A stretch of 36,633 nucleotides of DNA from Dehalococcoidales bacterium (GCA_020354275.1 CP070645.1:258497-295129); one strand, 5' to 3'; positions 9,201 through 17,883 are shown, counted from the first letter of the stretch. The notes: generated from the sequence alone by a model not told the origin. Program-made: numbers and translations.

Positions 9201-9709
9201 TTAAGTCATTAATAAGAAACCAAAAAGGGATGACCTTTGTTGAAGTGATAGTGGTCACCGCTATTATTGCGGCAATCACGGGGGCTTTTAGTTCGTCAAT
9301 CTTTGGCATCTTTCAGCACACTGAGAGCAGCAATGCTCACATGACCGCTGCCAGCAGCATAGAGAACGCTGCCCACCGTATTAGCACTGACGGACAGATG
9401 GCCCAGAATACTGACCTCGTTCCAGGTTCTGCTGCTGTAAGCAGTATAACCCTAAACTGGACCGACCCGGTCAGTTCTGACTCCTACGAAATCTACTATT
9501 TCCTGGCCGATGGTAACCTTCAACGCCGGGAATCAGTTAATGACATAGAACAGAGTACACAAACAATAGCTAAATATATAACCAGTATCGGATTTTACCA
9601 GGAAGCAGGTGATGAACAGTTATTTACCGTCGCTATCACCTCTTCAGGGTCAAGTCCCCGGGTGAGTGAAACCAAAGAGTACCATATTCTACTTAGAGCA
9701 ACTGATTGA
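9197..9709 (+). CDS. Minor pilin / pseudopilin (PilW/PulJ-like size)
   Basis: A 170-residue prepilin-like protein with leader NQKG^MTFVEVIVV, Glu at mature +5, and a hydrophobic N-terminal helix to about residue 40. The rest looks like a small beta-rich globular domain with Ser/Thr-rich strands, as in minor pilins. The start overlaps the stop of the preceding pilin gene. Position between pilC and the PilO-like gene fits a minor-pilin priming role (inference). Confidence 0.87.
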   Translation: MIKSLIRNQKGMTFVEVIVVTAIIAAITGAFSSSIFGIFQHTESSNAHMTAASSIENAAHRISTDGQMAQNTDLVPGSAAVSSITLNWTDPVSSDSYEIYYFLADGNLQRRESVNDIEQSTQTIAKYITSIGFYQEAGDEQLFTVAITSSGSSPRVSETKEYHILLRATD

Positions 9710-9835
9710 CCATAAGGGAGGGTGTTTAAAAAGCTGAGTCTATTGCCCAATTTCTCCGGCACGGAAATTGAAACAATCATACCAGATCCATTCCCCCACT
9801 GGGGAAAATATAGAACAGGTTTTAAACGGTAAAAA

Positions 9836-10405
9836 ATGAAATATAAAAGGATATTTACAAGCATTCCATTTATAATCGGTATTTTCATTGTCATTTACGC
9901 TGGCTTTGGGCTGGTATATTTCCAGAAGCATAATGAATGGCGTGATATAAATGCTCAAATTATTCCTACTCGAACTGCTCTGAGTAAACCTTCTGCCGAC
10001 CTGGGGCAACTGGAAAGCCAGCTCAGCCAGATTGAATTCCAGTTTGAACAGGCCTGGGCAACTCTTCCTGATGCGAACCAGGGAATTGATCTATATGACG
10101 CCCTAATAGAGGTGGCCCGTCAGAGCAATGTAGACGTTATTAGTGTAGTGGCTTCTTCACCGGCAGACGGTCACTATGGCGGAATAACATTTACCACATT
10201 ACCATACAATATCAATGTACAAGGCAGTGAAACTGGTATCCTTAACTTCGTCTCCAACCTGGCCGACGGCCCGGGGTTATTAGAAAGCTCTGAGGTCCAA
10301 AACCTAATTATTATTAATGGTGAATCAGACAATGTCACGGGTATTAGCTCCAGCCAGGCGAGTTTTCAACTGGTTATATACGCCCAACCCAGCCAATCAC
10401 TGTAA
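9836..10405 (+). CDS. pilO: PilO-like pilus alignment protein
   Basis: A 189-residue bitopic protein. One TM helix (about 12-30) is followed by a coiled-coil stretch (about 45-75, LGQLESQLSQIEFQF) and a C-terminal alpha/beta domain with the VARQSNVDVISV and LNFVSNLADGP elements of the PilO ferredoxin-like fold. PilO normally pairs with PilN to link the cytoplasmic PilM ring to the trans-membrane part of the machine. Here it precedes the PilM-PilN gene, the reverse of the usual pilM-N-O order. Family assignment rests on architecture and context; sequence similarity is weak. Confidence 0.75.
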   Translation: MKYKRIFTSIPFIIGIFIVIYAGFGLVYFQKHNEWRDINAQIIPTRTALSKPSADLGQLESQLSQIEFQFEQAWATLPDANQGIDLYDALIEVARQSNVDVISVVASSPADGHYGGITFTTLPYNINVQGSETGILNFVSNLADGPGLLESSEVQNLIIINGESDNVTGISSSQASFQLVIYAQPSQSL

Positions 10406-10442
10406 ATTATATATATCTCAAGCGATATAAGGGAGTATAAAA

Positions 10443-11879
10443 TTGTTCTCTAAGAAAATTGTAACCTTGAATATCGAGAGTACTGACATCAGGCTTTTAA
10501 CTGTAGTTGGTAAACGGGTACAAGAGTGGAGCACCGCTTCCCTTGACTCTGATCTGGTAAAAGAGGGATTAATAATAGACCCCCCAGCAGTGAGTGCCGC
10601 CATCAGCCGGCTTATGGCTGACCAAGGAATCAAGGAGAAGGACATTATTACCAGCTTGAGCGGTTTTCAATCAGTCCAGCGTACTCTTGATCTGCCCAAG
10701 TTATCTCACCAATTAATTGGCGATGCCCTTCTAAGGGAAGCTAAAAGGACAATGCCTGTTTCTCTAGATCAGTTATATCTGTCCTGGCAAATCCTCCATG
10801 ACGGAGATCAAACTCAGCCTGTTTTTCTGTTGGGCATTCCCAGGAACTTAATGGACGCCCAGGTTGTATGCCTGCAGCAGGCCGGGATTTCTCCACGTAC
10901 TATGGAACTCAAGCCGCTGGCTTTAGCCAGAATGGTAAACCGGCCCGAAGCACTAATTGTTGATGTTGAAGAGGAGAATGCTGATATTATTGTAATATCA
11001 GGAGGGATCCCCATCATTATGCGCACCCTCAGCATGCGCATTGACCAGTCGCTGAGCAGGCGGCTACAATATTTGGTTGAAGAGTTTGAGCGAACCCTGC
11101 AATTCTATGCTTCCAACCACCCGGACGAACCTTTGGGCCGTTCGACTCCGCTCTTTCTAACCGGTGGACTGGCTAAGGACGTCGAAGTAGTCCAGGTAAT
11201 AACCGCCGGTATAGAATACAAAATAGAACCCTTGGAGTCTCCGTTTGAATCTCCCCCTGATTTCCCTTCAGAACAGTATGCTGTAAATATCGGCATGGCG
11301 CTGAAATATACATCCTTAATGAGAGACACAAGCATACCCGATGTCAACATATTGCCCGATAACTATCGCCCCCACCGGATGCCAGCCAAACAGATGCTCC
11401 TGGTTCCGGGGATTGTAGCCGGAATCGCGGTCATCCTACCCCTGTACCAGCTGGCAAATTCGGCTAATGTCGAGGTTTATCAGGCCCAGGCGGAATATAA
11501 TAAGGTCACTCAACAGCTCCAGATCAGACAACTGGAAAATAAAAGGGTTCAGGAGATTGAAGCTGCTATCGCCAAGATAGAAGAGAAAAAGCAGCAGCTG
11601 GAGACCAAGATAGAGGAACTTGGCGCCGGGCGTCTGGATATCTATGATACCCTCTCCACGGTCGCTGTTGAATGCCTGCCTTCTGGGGCGACCCTGTTCA
11701 GTACTTCATATTCAGGCGGGCAATTGAAACTGCAGGGCAACGCTACCAGTTATACACAGGCGCTGGAATACAGCCGCATTCTTGAGCAAACGGAAAAATT
11801 TGCCGTAGTGTGGATAAATTCGTTAAACGCTGCCGATGACGGCACGGTGAACTTCAGTATAACTCTAACACAGTCTTGA
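10443..11879 (+). CDS. pilM: PilM-PilN fusion protein
   Basis: A 478-residue protein joining two pilus subunits. Residues about 1-295 are the actin-like ATPase PilM (LIVDVEEENADIIV, LTGGLAKDVEVV and VNIGMALKY correspond to the phosphate and adenosine motifs). Residues 302-310 (NILPDNYRP) are the conserved PilN cytoplasmic peptide that normally docks into PilM. A TM helix (about 317-338), a coiled coil (about 342-395) and the PilN ferredoxin-like domain follow. In most bacteria PilM and PilN are separate proteins; the fusion makes the interaction permanent. The start is TTG with GGGAG 7 nt upstream. Confidence 0.88.
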   Translation: MFSKKIVTLNIESTDIRLLTVVGKRVQEWSTASLDSDLVKEGLIIDPPAVSAAISRLMADQGIKEKDIITSLSGFQSVQRTLDLPKLSHQLIGDALLREAKRTMPVSLDQLYLSWQILHDGDQTQPVFLLGIPRNLMDAQVVCLQQAGISPRTMELKPLALARMVNRPEALIVDVEEENADIIVISGGIPIIMRTLSMRIDQSLSRRLQYLVEEFERTLQFYASNHPDEPLGRSTPLFLTGGLAKDVEVVQVITAGIEYKIEPLESPFESPPDFPSEQYAVNIGMALKYTSLMRDTSIPDVNILPDNYRPHRMPAKQMLLVPGIVAGIAVILPLYQLANSANVEVYQAQAEYNKVTQQLQIRQLENKRVQEIEAAIAKIEEKKQQLETKIEELGAGRLDIYDTLSTVAVECLPSGATLFSTSYSGGQLKLQGNATSYTQALEYSRILEQTEKFAVVWINSLNAADDGTVNFSITLTQS

Positions 11880-11933
11880 TCCGCCACGGTCATACCCATA
11901 AAAGATATATAAATTGTGAAAGGTAATTAAACA

Positions 11934-13028
11934 ATGGACATTATCGATATTCTACAACTGGCAGTGAAGAGAAATGCCTCTGATATTCAAATCCTGGCTT
12001 TTTGCGCCCCGGTAATGAGGGTTGACGGTAAGTTGGTAACACTGGACACCCTCCCCCTGACAGCCGAAGATGTCCGGCAGATATTCGATGAAATAACCAA
12101 TGATGAGCAGAAAGAGAGCTTCAAGCGTGAACAGGAGCTTGACTTTGGTTATAATTTCTCGGGAGGTATCCGCTTTAGGGTGAACGCCCACCGACAGAAG
12201 GGGACTATTGGTCTCTCCTTCCGTCTGGTCCACAATACTATTCCCACTATCGAGGATTTAGGGCTTCCACTAATATGTCAGGAACTGGTAACCAAACCCC
12301 ATGGTTTAATACTGGTTACCGGACCCACCGGGTGCGGCAAATCCACTACCATGGCGGCGATGATTGAATACCTTAATCACTACCTGCGCCGACGTGTGGT
12401 TACCATTGAAGACCCTATAGAGTACGAATATGCCAGTGACCAGTGTGTCATATCACAACGCGAAATTAACTTCGATACACACTCATTTACGGCAGCACTG
12501 AAACACGTGCTCCGCCAGGATCCCGATGTCATCCTGGTCGGTGAAATGCGGGACCTAGAGACGGCAGCGGCGGTACTGATGGTTGCGGAGACCGGCCACC
12601 TGGTGATATCTACCGGCCATGCTCCCAGCGCCCATTATTCCATAGAAAGAATCGTTGACCTCTTTCCCGCCCACCAGCAACAGTTGGCCCTGGGGCGGCT
12701 GGCCGCTGTCCTTCAGGGAGTGCTTTGCCAGAGGTTAATACCCAAAGCTGACGGCGCCGGACGGGTACCCGCGGTAGAGGTAATGCTGGCAACTCCGGCA
12801 GTGAGAAACCTCATCCGGGAGAACAAGACCTACCAGTTGCCTAATGTCATCCGTACCAGCTCGCAGAGCGGCATGCGCACCATGGACGAAGCATTATCGA
12901 CACTCTATCTCACCAAGCAGATTAGTAAAAAGGAACTTTTCGATAATTGCGCCGATGAAGAGGAAGTGGTCAGGATAATCGGTGAGCCAAGACGAGGTGT
13001 TGCCCTGCATAGAGCGGTATCATACTAG
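11934..13028 (+). CDS. pilT: Type IV pilus retraction ATPase PilT
   Basis: Hexameric ATPase that depolymerises the pilus and drives twitching. The 364 residues have an N-terminal PAS-like domain, Walker A GPTGCGKS (residues 130-137, Lys136), Walker B (DVILVGEMRD), a His box (VISTGHAPSA) and the PilT-specific VRNLIRE motif near residue 290. The zinc tetracysteine of PilB is absent, which supports PilT over a second PilB. It is the last gene of the plus-strand pilus run, closed by the hairpin at 13124-13150. Confidence 0.96.
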   Translation: MDIIDILQLAVKRNASDIQILAFCAPVMRVDGKLVTLDTLPLTAEDVRQIFDEITNDEQKESFKREQELDFGYNFSGGIRFRVNAHRQKGTIGLSFRLVHNTIPTIEDLGLPLICQELVTKPHGLILVTGPTGCGKSTTMAAMIEYLNHYLRRRVVTIEDPIEYEYASDQCVISQREINFDTHSFTAALKHVLRQDPDVILVGEMRDLETAAAVLMVAETGHLVISTGHAPSAHYSIERIVDLFPAHQQQLALGRLAAVLQGVLCQRLIPKADGAGRVPAVEVMLATPAVRNLIRENKTYQLPNVIRTSSQSGMRTMDEALSTLYLTKQISKKELFDNCADEEEVVRIIGEPRRGVALHRAVSY

Positions 13029-13123
13029 TCTCCTGACGGTTACTCCTAATACGCCACCAGAGCATACGTTTCTTCAAAAAGATCCTGTTATTCAGAGCTA
13101 ATAATATACACAACATAAAAAGA

Positions 13124-13150
13124 ACAGACACCTCTTTTCAAGGTGTCTGT
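13124..13150. terminator. Bidirectional intrinsic terminator between pilT and pilin gene
   Basis: A perfect 10-bp stem (ACAGACACCT / AGGTGTCTGT) with a 7-nt loop. On the plus strand it is followed by a weak T-rich tail (CTTATTTT). On the minus strand the tail is TCTTTTTATG, a better U-run. It therefore ends pilT from one side and the pilin gene from the other. Confidence 0.8.
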
Positions 13151-13170
13151 CTTATTTTCCTGCTTGCTAA

Positions 13171-13190
13171 AGCTAAAGCCGGCTTTAGCT
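13171..13190. repeat. Perfect 20-bp palindrome downstream of pilin gene
   Basis: A self-complementary sequence with centre GCCGGC and arms AGCTAAAG / CTTTAGCT, lying 22 bp beyond the pilin stop. It may be an extra 3' hairpin that stabilises pilin mRNA ahead of the terminator at 13124-13150, or a protein-binding site. No T-run is attached. Confidence 0.55.
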
Positions 13191-13212
13191 TAAACTGTAC
13201 ACAGGTACCAGA

Positions 13213-13656
13213 TTACGGTGCAGAATCAACTCCGATCTCATTATTGGATGTTCCGCTACCGCCACTTGTCCACCACCCGCGGCAGGTTCCGTCAGAATCA
13301 ACGCTATACCAGAACTCTGTTGTGTCCTTCTGCAGATAATGAGTATTACCAAACAGGCTAACATTATCTGAATTACTGGTGGTGGGGAAATAGGTCATGT
13401 CATTGTACGGAGATGTAGTAGTTGAGCAAGGGTTCGTGATTGACGTAATACCCAGGTCTGCCATCATCGCCGTCACCGCTGTCTGGATACTGTGCAGCTC
13501 GGTCAACCCTGACTCGTCTTTGCCCTGGCCCATGAACTTACTGACATTGGGTACCACCACTGCAGCCAGTACGCCTAGGATAGCAATTACCACCAGGAGC
13601 TCAATCAGGGTAAACCCCTTTTCGCCATAACGAAAGTGCTTCAGGAATTTTTTCAC
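13213..13656 (-). CDS. pilA: Type IV major pilin (PilA-like)
   Basis: A 147-residue prepilin. The leader MKKFLKHFRYGEKG ends at G^FTLIELLVVIAILGVLAAVVVP, a textbook type IVa/pseudopilin N-terminus with Glu+5 and the Pro at the helix kink. Two Cys (in NPCSTTTSP and DGTCRGWW) could form the C-terminal disulfide loop. The GTG start follows an excellent GGAGGTG site. It stands alone on the minus strand with its own promoter candidate and terminator, as expected for an abundant filament subunit made in excess of the machinery. Confidence 0.9.
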   Translation of the reverse strand: MKKFLKHFRYGEKGFTLIELLVVIAILGVLAAVVVPNVSKFMGQGKDESGLTELHSIQTAVTAMMADLGITSITNPCSTTTSPYNDMTYFPTTSNSDNVSLFGNTHYLQKDTTEFWYSVDSDGTCRGWWTSGGSGTSNNEIGVDSAP

Positions 13657-13717
13657 GTTTCACCTCCTCTCGTGAATTGTTTCCAATGCTGATACTGGTG
13701 TTAACTTCACTGTCTCC

Positions 13718-13746
13718 ATACTATCGTCCAGGCAGCCTAGAGTAAA
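13718..13746 (-). promoter_or_regulatory. Candidate promoter of the major pilin gene
   Basis: Read on the minus strand: -35 TTTACT (13741-13746), a 17-nt spacer and -10 TAGTAT (13718-13723). Each box matches 4 of 6 consensus positions. The predicted 5' UTR is about 55 nt. Confidence 0.4.
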
Positions 13747-13768
13747 TAGCCTAAAGGTAATAACCGAG

Positions 13769-13786
13769 ATAGGAAAATTATCCTAT
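13769..13786. promoter_or_regulatory. Inverted repeat in the divergent pilA-pilD spacer
   Basis: ATAGGA-N6-TCCTAT, a perfect 6-6-6 dyad in the spacer between the divergent pilin and pilD genes, just upstream of a TTGACG (-35-like) at 13791. It is operator-like in size. No regulator family can be named from it; the LuxR-type proteins at 2130 and 2494 are candidates. Confidence 0.4.
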
Positions 13787-13828
13787 TGTATTGACGCAAC
13801 ATGTAGTCATACAGTATTTACAATAGTA

Positions 13829-14602
13829 ATGGATGGTATATTTAGTAATAGACTGGTTATGCTACCATTGTTTATCCTGCTGGGAGTAGTGGTAGGCAGT
13901 TTCCTCAATGTCTGTATTGATCGTCTGCCGGAGCGCCAATCGCTTTTCAGACCGCGTTCTCATTGCCCAGTGTGCCAGCACCGACTGGCTATTAGCGACC
14001 TGATCCCGCTCTTCAGCTATCTCTGGCTGCGAAGGCGTTGCCGTTATTGCGGGGCCCCTATACCCCAGCGCCTATTCTGGGTAGAACTGGTCACGGCACT
14101 ACTCTTTGCATTCTTATGGTGCAGTTACGGCCCCGGCGTCCAGCTAGGAATATTATTAGCTTATGGTTGCCTATTTATAGTTATTTTCGTTATTGACCTA
14201 GAACGGGGCCTCATTCTCAACAGGCTGGTGTATCCGGCCGCTCTGTTGACCCTAGCGCTGGTGCCACTCCGCCCTGAACTTACCATCGTCAACTCGTTAA
14301 TAGGAGGTGGAATCGGCCTGGCACTCCTACTCCTGCCGGTAATCGTCTTTCGTGGCGGAATTGGTTGGGGTGATGTTAAGATGGCCGGACTGATAGGCCT
14401 GGCAACCGGCTCGCCTGTTGTCTTCACTGCCATTATCAGCGCCATTATCGTCGGCGGGTTGATTGCCGGTATTCTACTCCTGCTGTCGGTGAAGAAACGC
14501 GGGGATACCATACCATTCGGGCCATTCTTGTGCTTGGGTGCTATGGCCGGGCTGCTGTGGGGGAGTACCATCTACGACTGGTATATTGGTCTATTCTCGT
14601 AG
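13829..14602 (+). CDS. pilD: Prepilin peptidase PilD (type 4 prepilin leader peptidase/methylase)
   Basis: Membrane aspartyl protease that cleaves after the Gly of prepilin leaders and N-methylates the new N-terminus. The 257 residues show the N-terminal methylase domain with a CPVC...CRYC zinc tetrad (C46, C49, C71, C74) and about seven hydrophobic helices. The catalytic aspartates are D123 (FVIDLERG) and D182 in the GxGD motif (GWGDVKMAG). All the prepilins in this window are its likely substrates. Start ATG 13829 has no clear ribosome site; a second in-frame ATG (codon 11) is possible. Confidence 0.95.
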   Translation: MDGIFSNRLVMLPLFILLGVVVGSFLNVCIDRLPERQSLFRPRSHCPVCQHRLAISDLIPLFSYLWLRRRCRYCGAPIPQRLFWVELVTALLFAFLWCSYGPGVQLGILLAYGCLFIVIFVIDLERGLILNRLVYPAALLTLALVPLRPELTIVNSLIGGGIGLALLLLPVIVFRGGIGWGDVKMAGLIGLATGSPVVFTAIISAIIVGGLIAGILLLLSVKKRGDTIPFGPFLCLGAMAGLLWGSTIYDWYIGLFS

Positions 14603-14686
14603 TTATACCGGAACTTGAAGCAACCAGACCTGCTTATTTATATGACAAACCAAGGTTGACAAGGGCACAAAATGACAGCGTAGAAA

Positions 14687-14731
14687 GAAGGCGTCTCATA
14701 CCAACCTGAGGCTAAGTATGGGACGCCCTTC
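14687..14731. terminator. Long hairpin between convergent pilD and CoA-transferase genes
   Basis: Arms GAAGGCGTCTCATAC (14687-14701) and GTATGGGACGCCCTTC (14716-14731) pair over about 15 bp with one bulged G and one G-U pair, around a 14-nt loop. A bidirectional terminator fits the convergent layout, although neither side has a strong T-run. Confidence 0.55.
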
Positions 14732-14812
14732 TAAATAAGCACATCCGTTGCTACAATGGTCTTTTAATCCACTGTTTAATTATACCGACACCAGATAAAC
14801 CTAGCATACCTC

Positions 14813-16345
14813 TTACTCAACAGCACCTTCTATCACCAGTTGGACGACCTCCTCATCCGACATACCCAGTAGCTCTTTCAATATATATTCATTATGCTCG
14901 CCTAGCGTGGGGGCACTCTTTAACTGAGTTAATGACTTCGATAGCTTGAATGCCGTGCCCGCTGCCCGGTACTTCCCTATCTCCGGATGGTCAAGCTCCT
15001 CAAAGAGACCGCGATACTTCAATTGTGCGTCCTTGTCCATCAGGTCCTGCCCGGTCTCCAGAATACCGGCTGCCACACCGGCTTCCTGCATCCTGGTCAT
15101 TACCTCCTCGGCCGAGAAGTTGATTGTCCATTCCCCTATCAACCGGTCCATCTCCTCCTCGTTCTCCTGCCTAGACTTTAGTGTGCTGAACTTGGCATCC
15201 TTCGTCCATTCCGGATTACCGATTACACGGCAGAAACTCTGCCACTCTTCATCGGTCTGCACAACAATAGCACACCACCGATCCTCGGACTTGCAGGAAT
15301 AGGCTCCGTGCGGCATCGCTACAGCAGCCCTTTCGGCAAACTCAGCATCCTCGGCCAGCTCTACCTCGCCACGCTCAAGCCTTCGTACCGGCATATTAAA
15401 CCGCCTTAACATATTGGTAATTTCGCCAGGGGACCGTTCCATTGTCCATTCCTCCATCAGCATATCCAGCTCCGACTTGTTTGCCTTTCTCCCCTCAAGA
15501 GTGCTGAACCGCTCTTCCTGGACCCACTCGGTTTCACTCATCAACCAGCACATTATTTTCCATTCCTCGTCCGTAGCGACAGAAATACCACACCACCTGT
15601 TTTCGGAACGGCAACGATAGACGCCGTGTGGGGCAGCATAAGGAGAACTGTTACCAACCCTGGTGGCAACCCGCTGGTTGACCACATTGTCCAGTATTAG
15701 TGGGCTTAAGAAATGTATTGCGTTCTCATACTGCGATAAATCAAGGTACTGCCCCTTGCCGGTGCGGCGCCGGTAGTCCAGTGCCGCCAATATGGCCAGT
15801 ACACTAAAACGGGGCACTATATAGTCCGGATAAGGGCCATCCGGGGGTGAAGGCTCCTCACCAGGCCAGCCGGTTATATAATAAAAACCGGACAGAGCCG
15901 TCAGCTGGTACCCCGTCCCCGGATGATCGGCATGCGGCCCTGTCTGTCCCTGCATGCAGGCACTGAGCATGATAATGTCCGGCTTAACCTTCCTGAGATC
16001 CTCATAACCCAATCCCATCCTCTTCATTACACCCCCGGCATAGTTCTCAACGACAACATCAGCCCGGGAAACCAGCTTCTTAGCAATCTCTATCCCCTTG
16101 GGATCGGCCAGATTAAGGGCAATGCTCATTTTGCCGGCGTTGTACTGGTTGAAATCGCCACTACGGTCTACACCCGATTCGCCATCCTTATAAGGCCCGG
16201 TGGTTCGTTGGGGATCAACCCTGGTCCGGCCTTCGATACTGATAACCTCGGCGCCACAGGCAGCCAGCGTCTTGGTCGTCTGCGGCCCGGCAACATACCA
16301 GGTAAAACCAACGACCTTGATTCCCTCTAACGGTTTCTTCTCCAT
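14813..16345 (-). CDS. CaiB/BaiF family III CoA-transferase with internal duplication
   Basis: Cytosolic enzyme moving CoA between carboxylic acids; the substrate cannot be told. The 510 residues are about 100 more than usual for the family. The N-terminal Rossmann part (VVGFTWYVAGPQTTKTLAACGAEV) and the probable catalytic Asp174 (in PYPDYIVP) are present. The extra length is a tandem copy of the small domain: residues 239-344 and 345-450 start with PHGVYRCRSENRWC and PHGAYSCKSEDRWC and stay alignable (TDEEW, RFSTLEGR / KFSTLKSR). The RBS is GGAGGGAGAGA before ATG. It lies 32 nt downstream of a second CoA-transferase, suggesting a two-gene operon and perhaps a hetero-oligomer, as in BbsEF. 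Confidence 0.9.
   Translation of the reverse strand: MEKKPLEGIKVVGFTWYVAGPQTTKTLAACGAEVISIEGRTRVDPQRTTGPYKDGESGVDRSGDFNQYNAGKMSIALNLADPKGIEIAKKLVSRADVVVENYAGGVMKRMGLGYEDLRKVKPDIIMLSACMQGQTGPHADHPGTGYQLTALSGFYYITGWPGEEPSPPDGPYPDYIVPRFSVLAILAALDYRRRTGKGQYLDLSQYENAIHFLSPLILDNVVNQRVATRVGNSSPYAAPHGVYRCRSENRWCGISVATDEEWKIMCWLMSETEWVQEERFSTLEGRKANKSELDMLMEEWTMERSPGEITNMLRRFNMPVRRLERGEVELAEDAEFAERAAVAMPHGAYSCKSEDRWCAIVVQTDEEWQSFCRVIGNPEWTKDAKFSTLKSRQENEEEMDRLIGEWTINFSAEEVMTRMQEAGVAAGILETGQDLMDKDAQLKYRGLFEELDHPEIGKYRAAGTAFKLSKSLTQLKSAPTLGEHNEYILKELLGMSDEEVVQLVIEGAVE
14996..15631 (-). repeat. Tandem intragenic duplication (about 318 bp per copy)
   Basis: Copy 1 lies at about 15314-15631 and copy 2 at about 14996-15313. 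They encode residues 239-344 and 345-450 of the CoA-transferase, with a 106-residue period. The copies have diverged (I estimate about half the residues identical by eye), so the duplication is old and has been kept in frame. Confidence 0.8.
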
Positions 16346-16377
16346 TCTCTCCCTCCTGATATCCCTTTCTTCCTTTT

Positions 16378-17682
16378 CTATATAACTCCAGCCTGCTTCA
16401 AAGACTGTATCTCTTCCGCAGACATGCCCAGCTCCTGCTGGTAAACCTCCTCGTTGTGCTCTCCGATAAGTGGTGCACGGCGCGATATCCCGGGAGGTGT
16501 CTCCGATGCCCAGGTAAATGCGCCGGGATAGGTGATGGTGGTGTCTAGCTCAGGGTGTTCCACTTCTGCCCAGAACCCCCTGGCAGCCAGCTGGGCACTC
16601 TCCAGAATAGCAGCGGTATTGTTCAGGGGATAAAGGGTAACCCGGTGTTTTACCGCCCCATCCATTAACTCAGCCATCGTGTGTGACATGAAGAACTTGC
16701 CTGTCGGCTCCTCCAGGGCTTCTCGCCTGGTCTGCAAGCGCTGCCTTCTCTCATCAGGGGTCTCTTCCAGTAATTCTTCAGGGGTCGGCGGGACGCCAAA
16801 TGCCTCCCAGTCAAATTCCCTCAGGAAGTCGTTAGCCATTCCCTCGCTGTCCATCCACTCTATAAGTGGCGGGTTCCGCCGCTTTCCCGCCTCGCCAGGG
16901 AAGAAGAACCACATGACAAAGCCGTCCTTACATGGCCACACCCGTTGCATCCTGGCAACTTCCCTGGTGGACTCCGGATCCTGCCTTGGTCTAATTGTTT
17001 GCCCATGGTCCCAGGAGGCAGTTAACATATATGTCGCCTGGGCCAGTGATGACTGAATGGAAAGGTCAACATGCTGCCCTTTACCACTCGATTGTTTCTC
17101 GAAAAGAGCCACCATAGCACCCACCGCAGCCTCAACAGAACCGTGCAGATATGCCTGAGCATGGTGGCTTATCTGCACCGGGGGGTGCTCGGGAGGGCCA
17201 ACCGAGTACATCTGGCCACCCATCCCCCAGGCTACAATATCAGGGGCTTTATAGCCCCGGTACGGCCCACTCTGGCCAAAGGGCGTAATCGATACCATGA
17301 TGACACCGGGATTGACCTTCTCCAGGTCAGCATACCCCAGACCAAGCCCATCCAGATAACCCGGCGCGAAAGACTCTATAACTATATCAGCGCCCTTAAC
17401 CAGCCTTTTCAATATCTCCCGCCCTTCAGCCTTTTCTATGTCCAGGGTGATACCCCGCTTGCTGGTGTTGAAAGCAAACCAGAAAAGGCTCTTCTCCGGG
17501 TCAACCTCATCATGATAGAAGGGGCCTATATTCCGGGTAGCGTCACCACCCGGCCTCTCAACCTTGATAACATCAGCCCCCAGATCACCCAGTAACTTGC
17601 CACACATAAGACCCTTCTCGTCGGTCAGGTCCAGTACCCGGTAGGGGCTCAGCATCCCCTCAATCCTCTCCTTTGTTGTCAT
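16378..17682 (-). CDS. CaiB/BaiF family III CoA-transferase
   Basis: A 434-residue family III CoA-transferase of normal length. The fold-defining parts are clear: VLDLTDEKGLMCGKLLGDLGADVIKVE near the N-terminus, SKRGITLDI, SFAPGYLDGLGLGY, and a C-terminal PLIGEHNEEV. The Asp that forms the acyl anhydride usually lies in a DxxxG context. Here the aligned segment reads QAYLHG, with Ala at that place, so this subunit may lack classic catalysis. Start ATG with GGAGGG. The downstream paralogue has a candidate Asp, which fits a pair made of one active and one supporting subunit (inference). Confidence 0.9.
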   Translation of the reverse strand: MTTKERIEGMLSPYRVLDLTDEKGLMCGKLLGDLGADVIKVERPGGDATRNIGPFYHDEVDPEKSLFWFAFNTSKRGITLDIEKAEGREILKRLVKGADIVIESFAPGYLDGLGLGYADLEKVNPGVIMVSITPFGQSGPYRGYKAPDIVAWGMGGQMYSVGPPEHPPVQISHHAQAYLHGSVEAAVGAMVALFEKQSSGKGQHVDLSIQSSLAQATYMLTASWDHGQTIRPRQDPESTREVARMQRVWPCKDGFVMWFFFPGEAGKRRNPPLIEWMDSEGMANDFLREFDWEAFGVPPTPEELLEETPDERRQRLQTRREALEEPTGKFFMSHTMAELMDGAVKHRVTLYPLNNTAAILESAQLAARGFWAEVEHPELDTTITYPGAFTWASETPPGISRRAPLIGEHNEEVYQQELGMSAEEIQSLKQAGVI

Positions 17683-17840
17683 AATCGCCCTCCGTTTTAA
17701 ATGTTAGAGATAGTTCTTGATCAGCGGCAGTGATACGTAACAAAGAGAAATATATTATCTGCGATAAAAACTGTCAAATTTTCAGGCACTTTTTCCCCAC
17801 CTGTTTCACCAAGTATCCTCTGCCGCCACTTCCCGTAGAA

Positions 17841-17856
17841 TATGATTTAAATCATA
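17841..17856. promoter_or_regulatory. FNR/CRP-like palindrome (class II position)
   Basis: A perfect 16-bp palindrome TATGATTTAAATCATA. Its core ATGAT-N4-ATCAT differs from the FNR consensus TTGAT-N4-ATCAA only at the outer bases. Its centre (17848.5) lies 41.5 bp upstream of the start predicted from the extended -10 at 17875-17883, which is the usual class II activator spacing. It probably controls the redox genes at 17933 onward. Confidence 0.6.
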
Positions 17857-17874
17857 GTTAACCTGCCAGCCCTG

Positions 17875-17883
17875 TGTTATCAT
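17875..17883 (+). promoter_or_regulatory. Extended -10 promoter element
   Basis: TGTTATCAT fits TGn-TATAAT with one mismatch. There is no good -35, as expected when an activator sits at -41.5. The predicted transcription start is near 17890, about 43 nt before the ATG at 17933. Confidence 0.5.
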
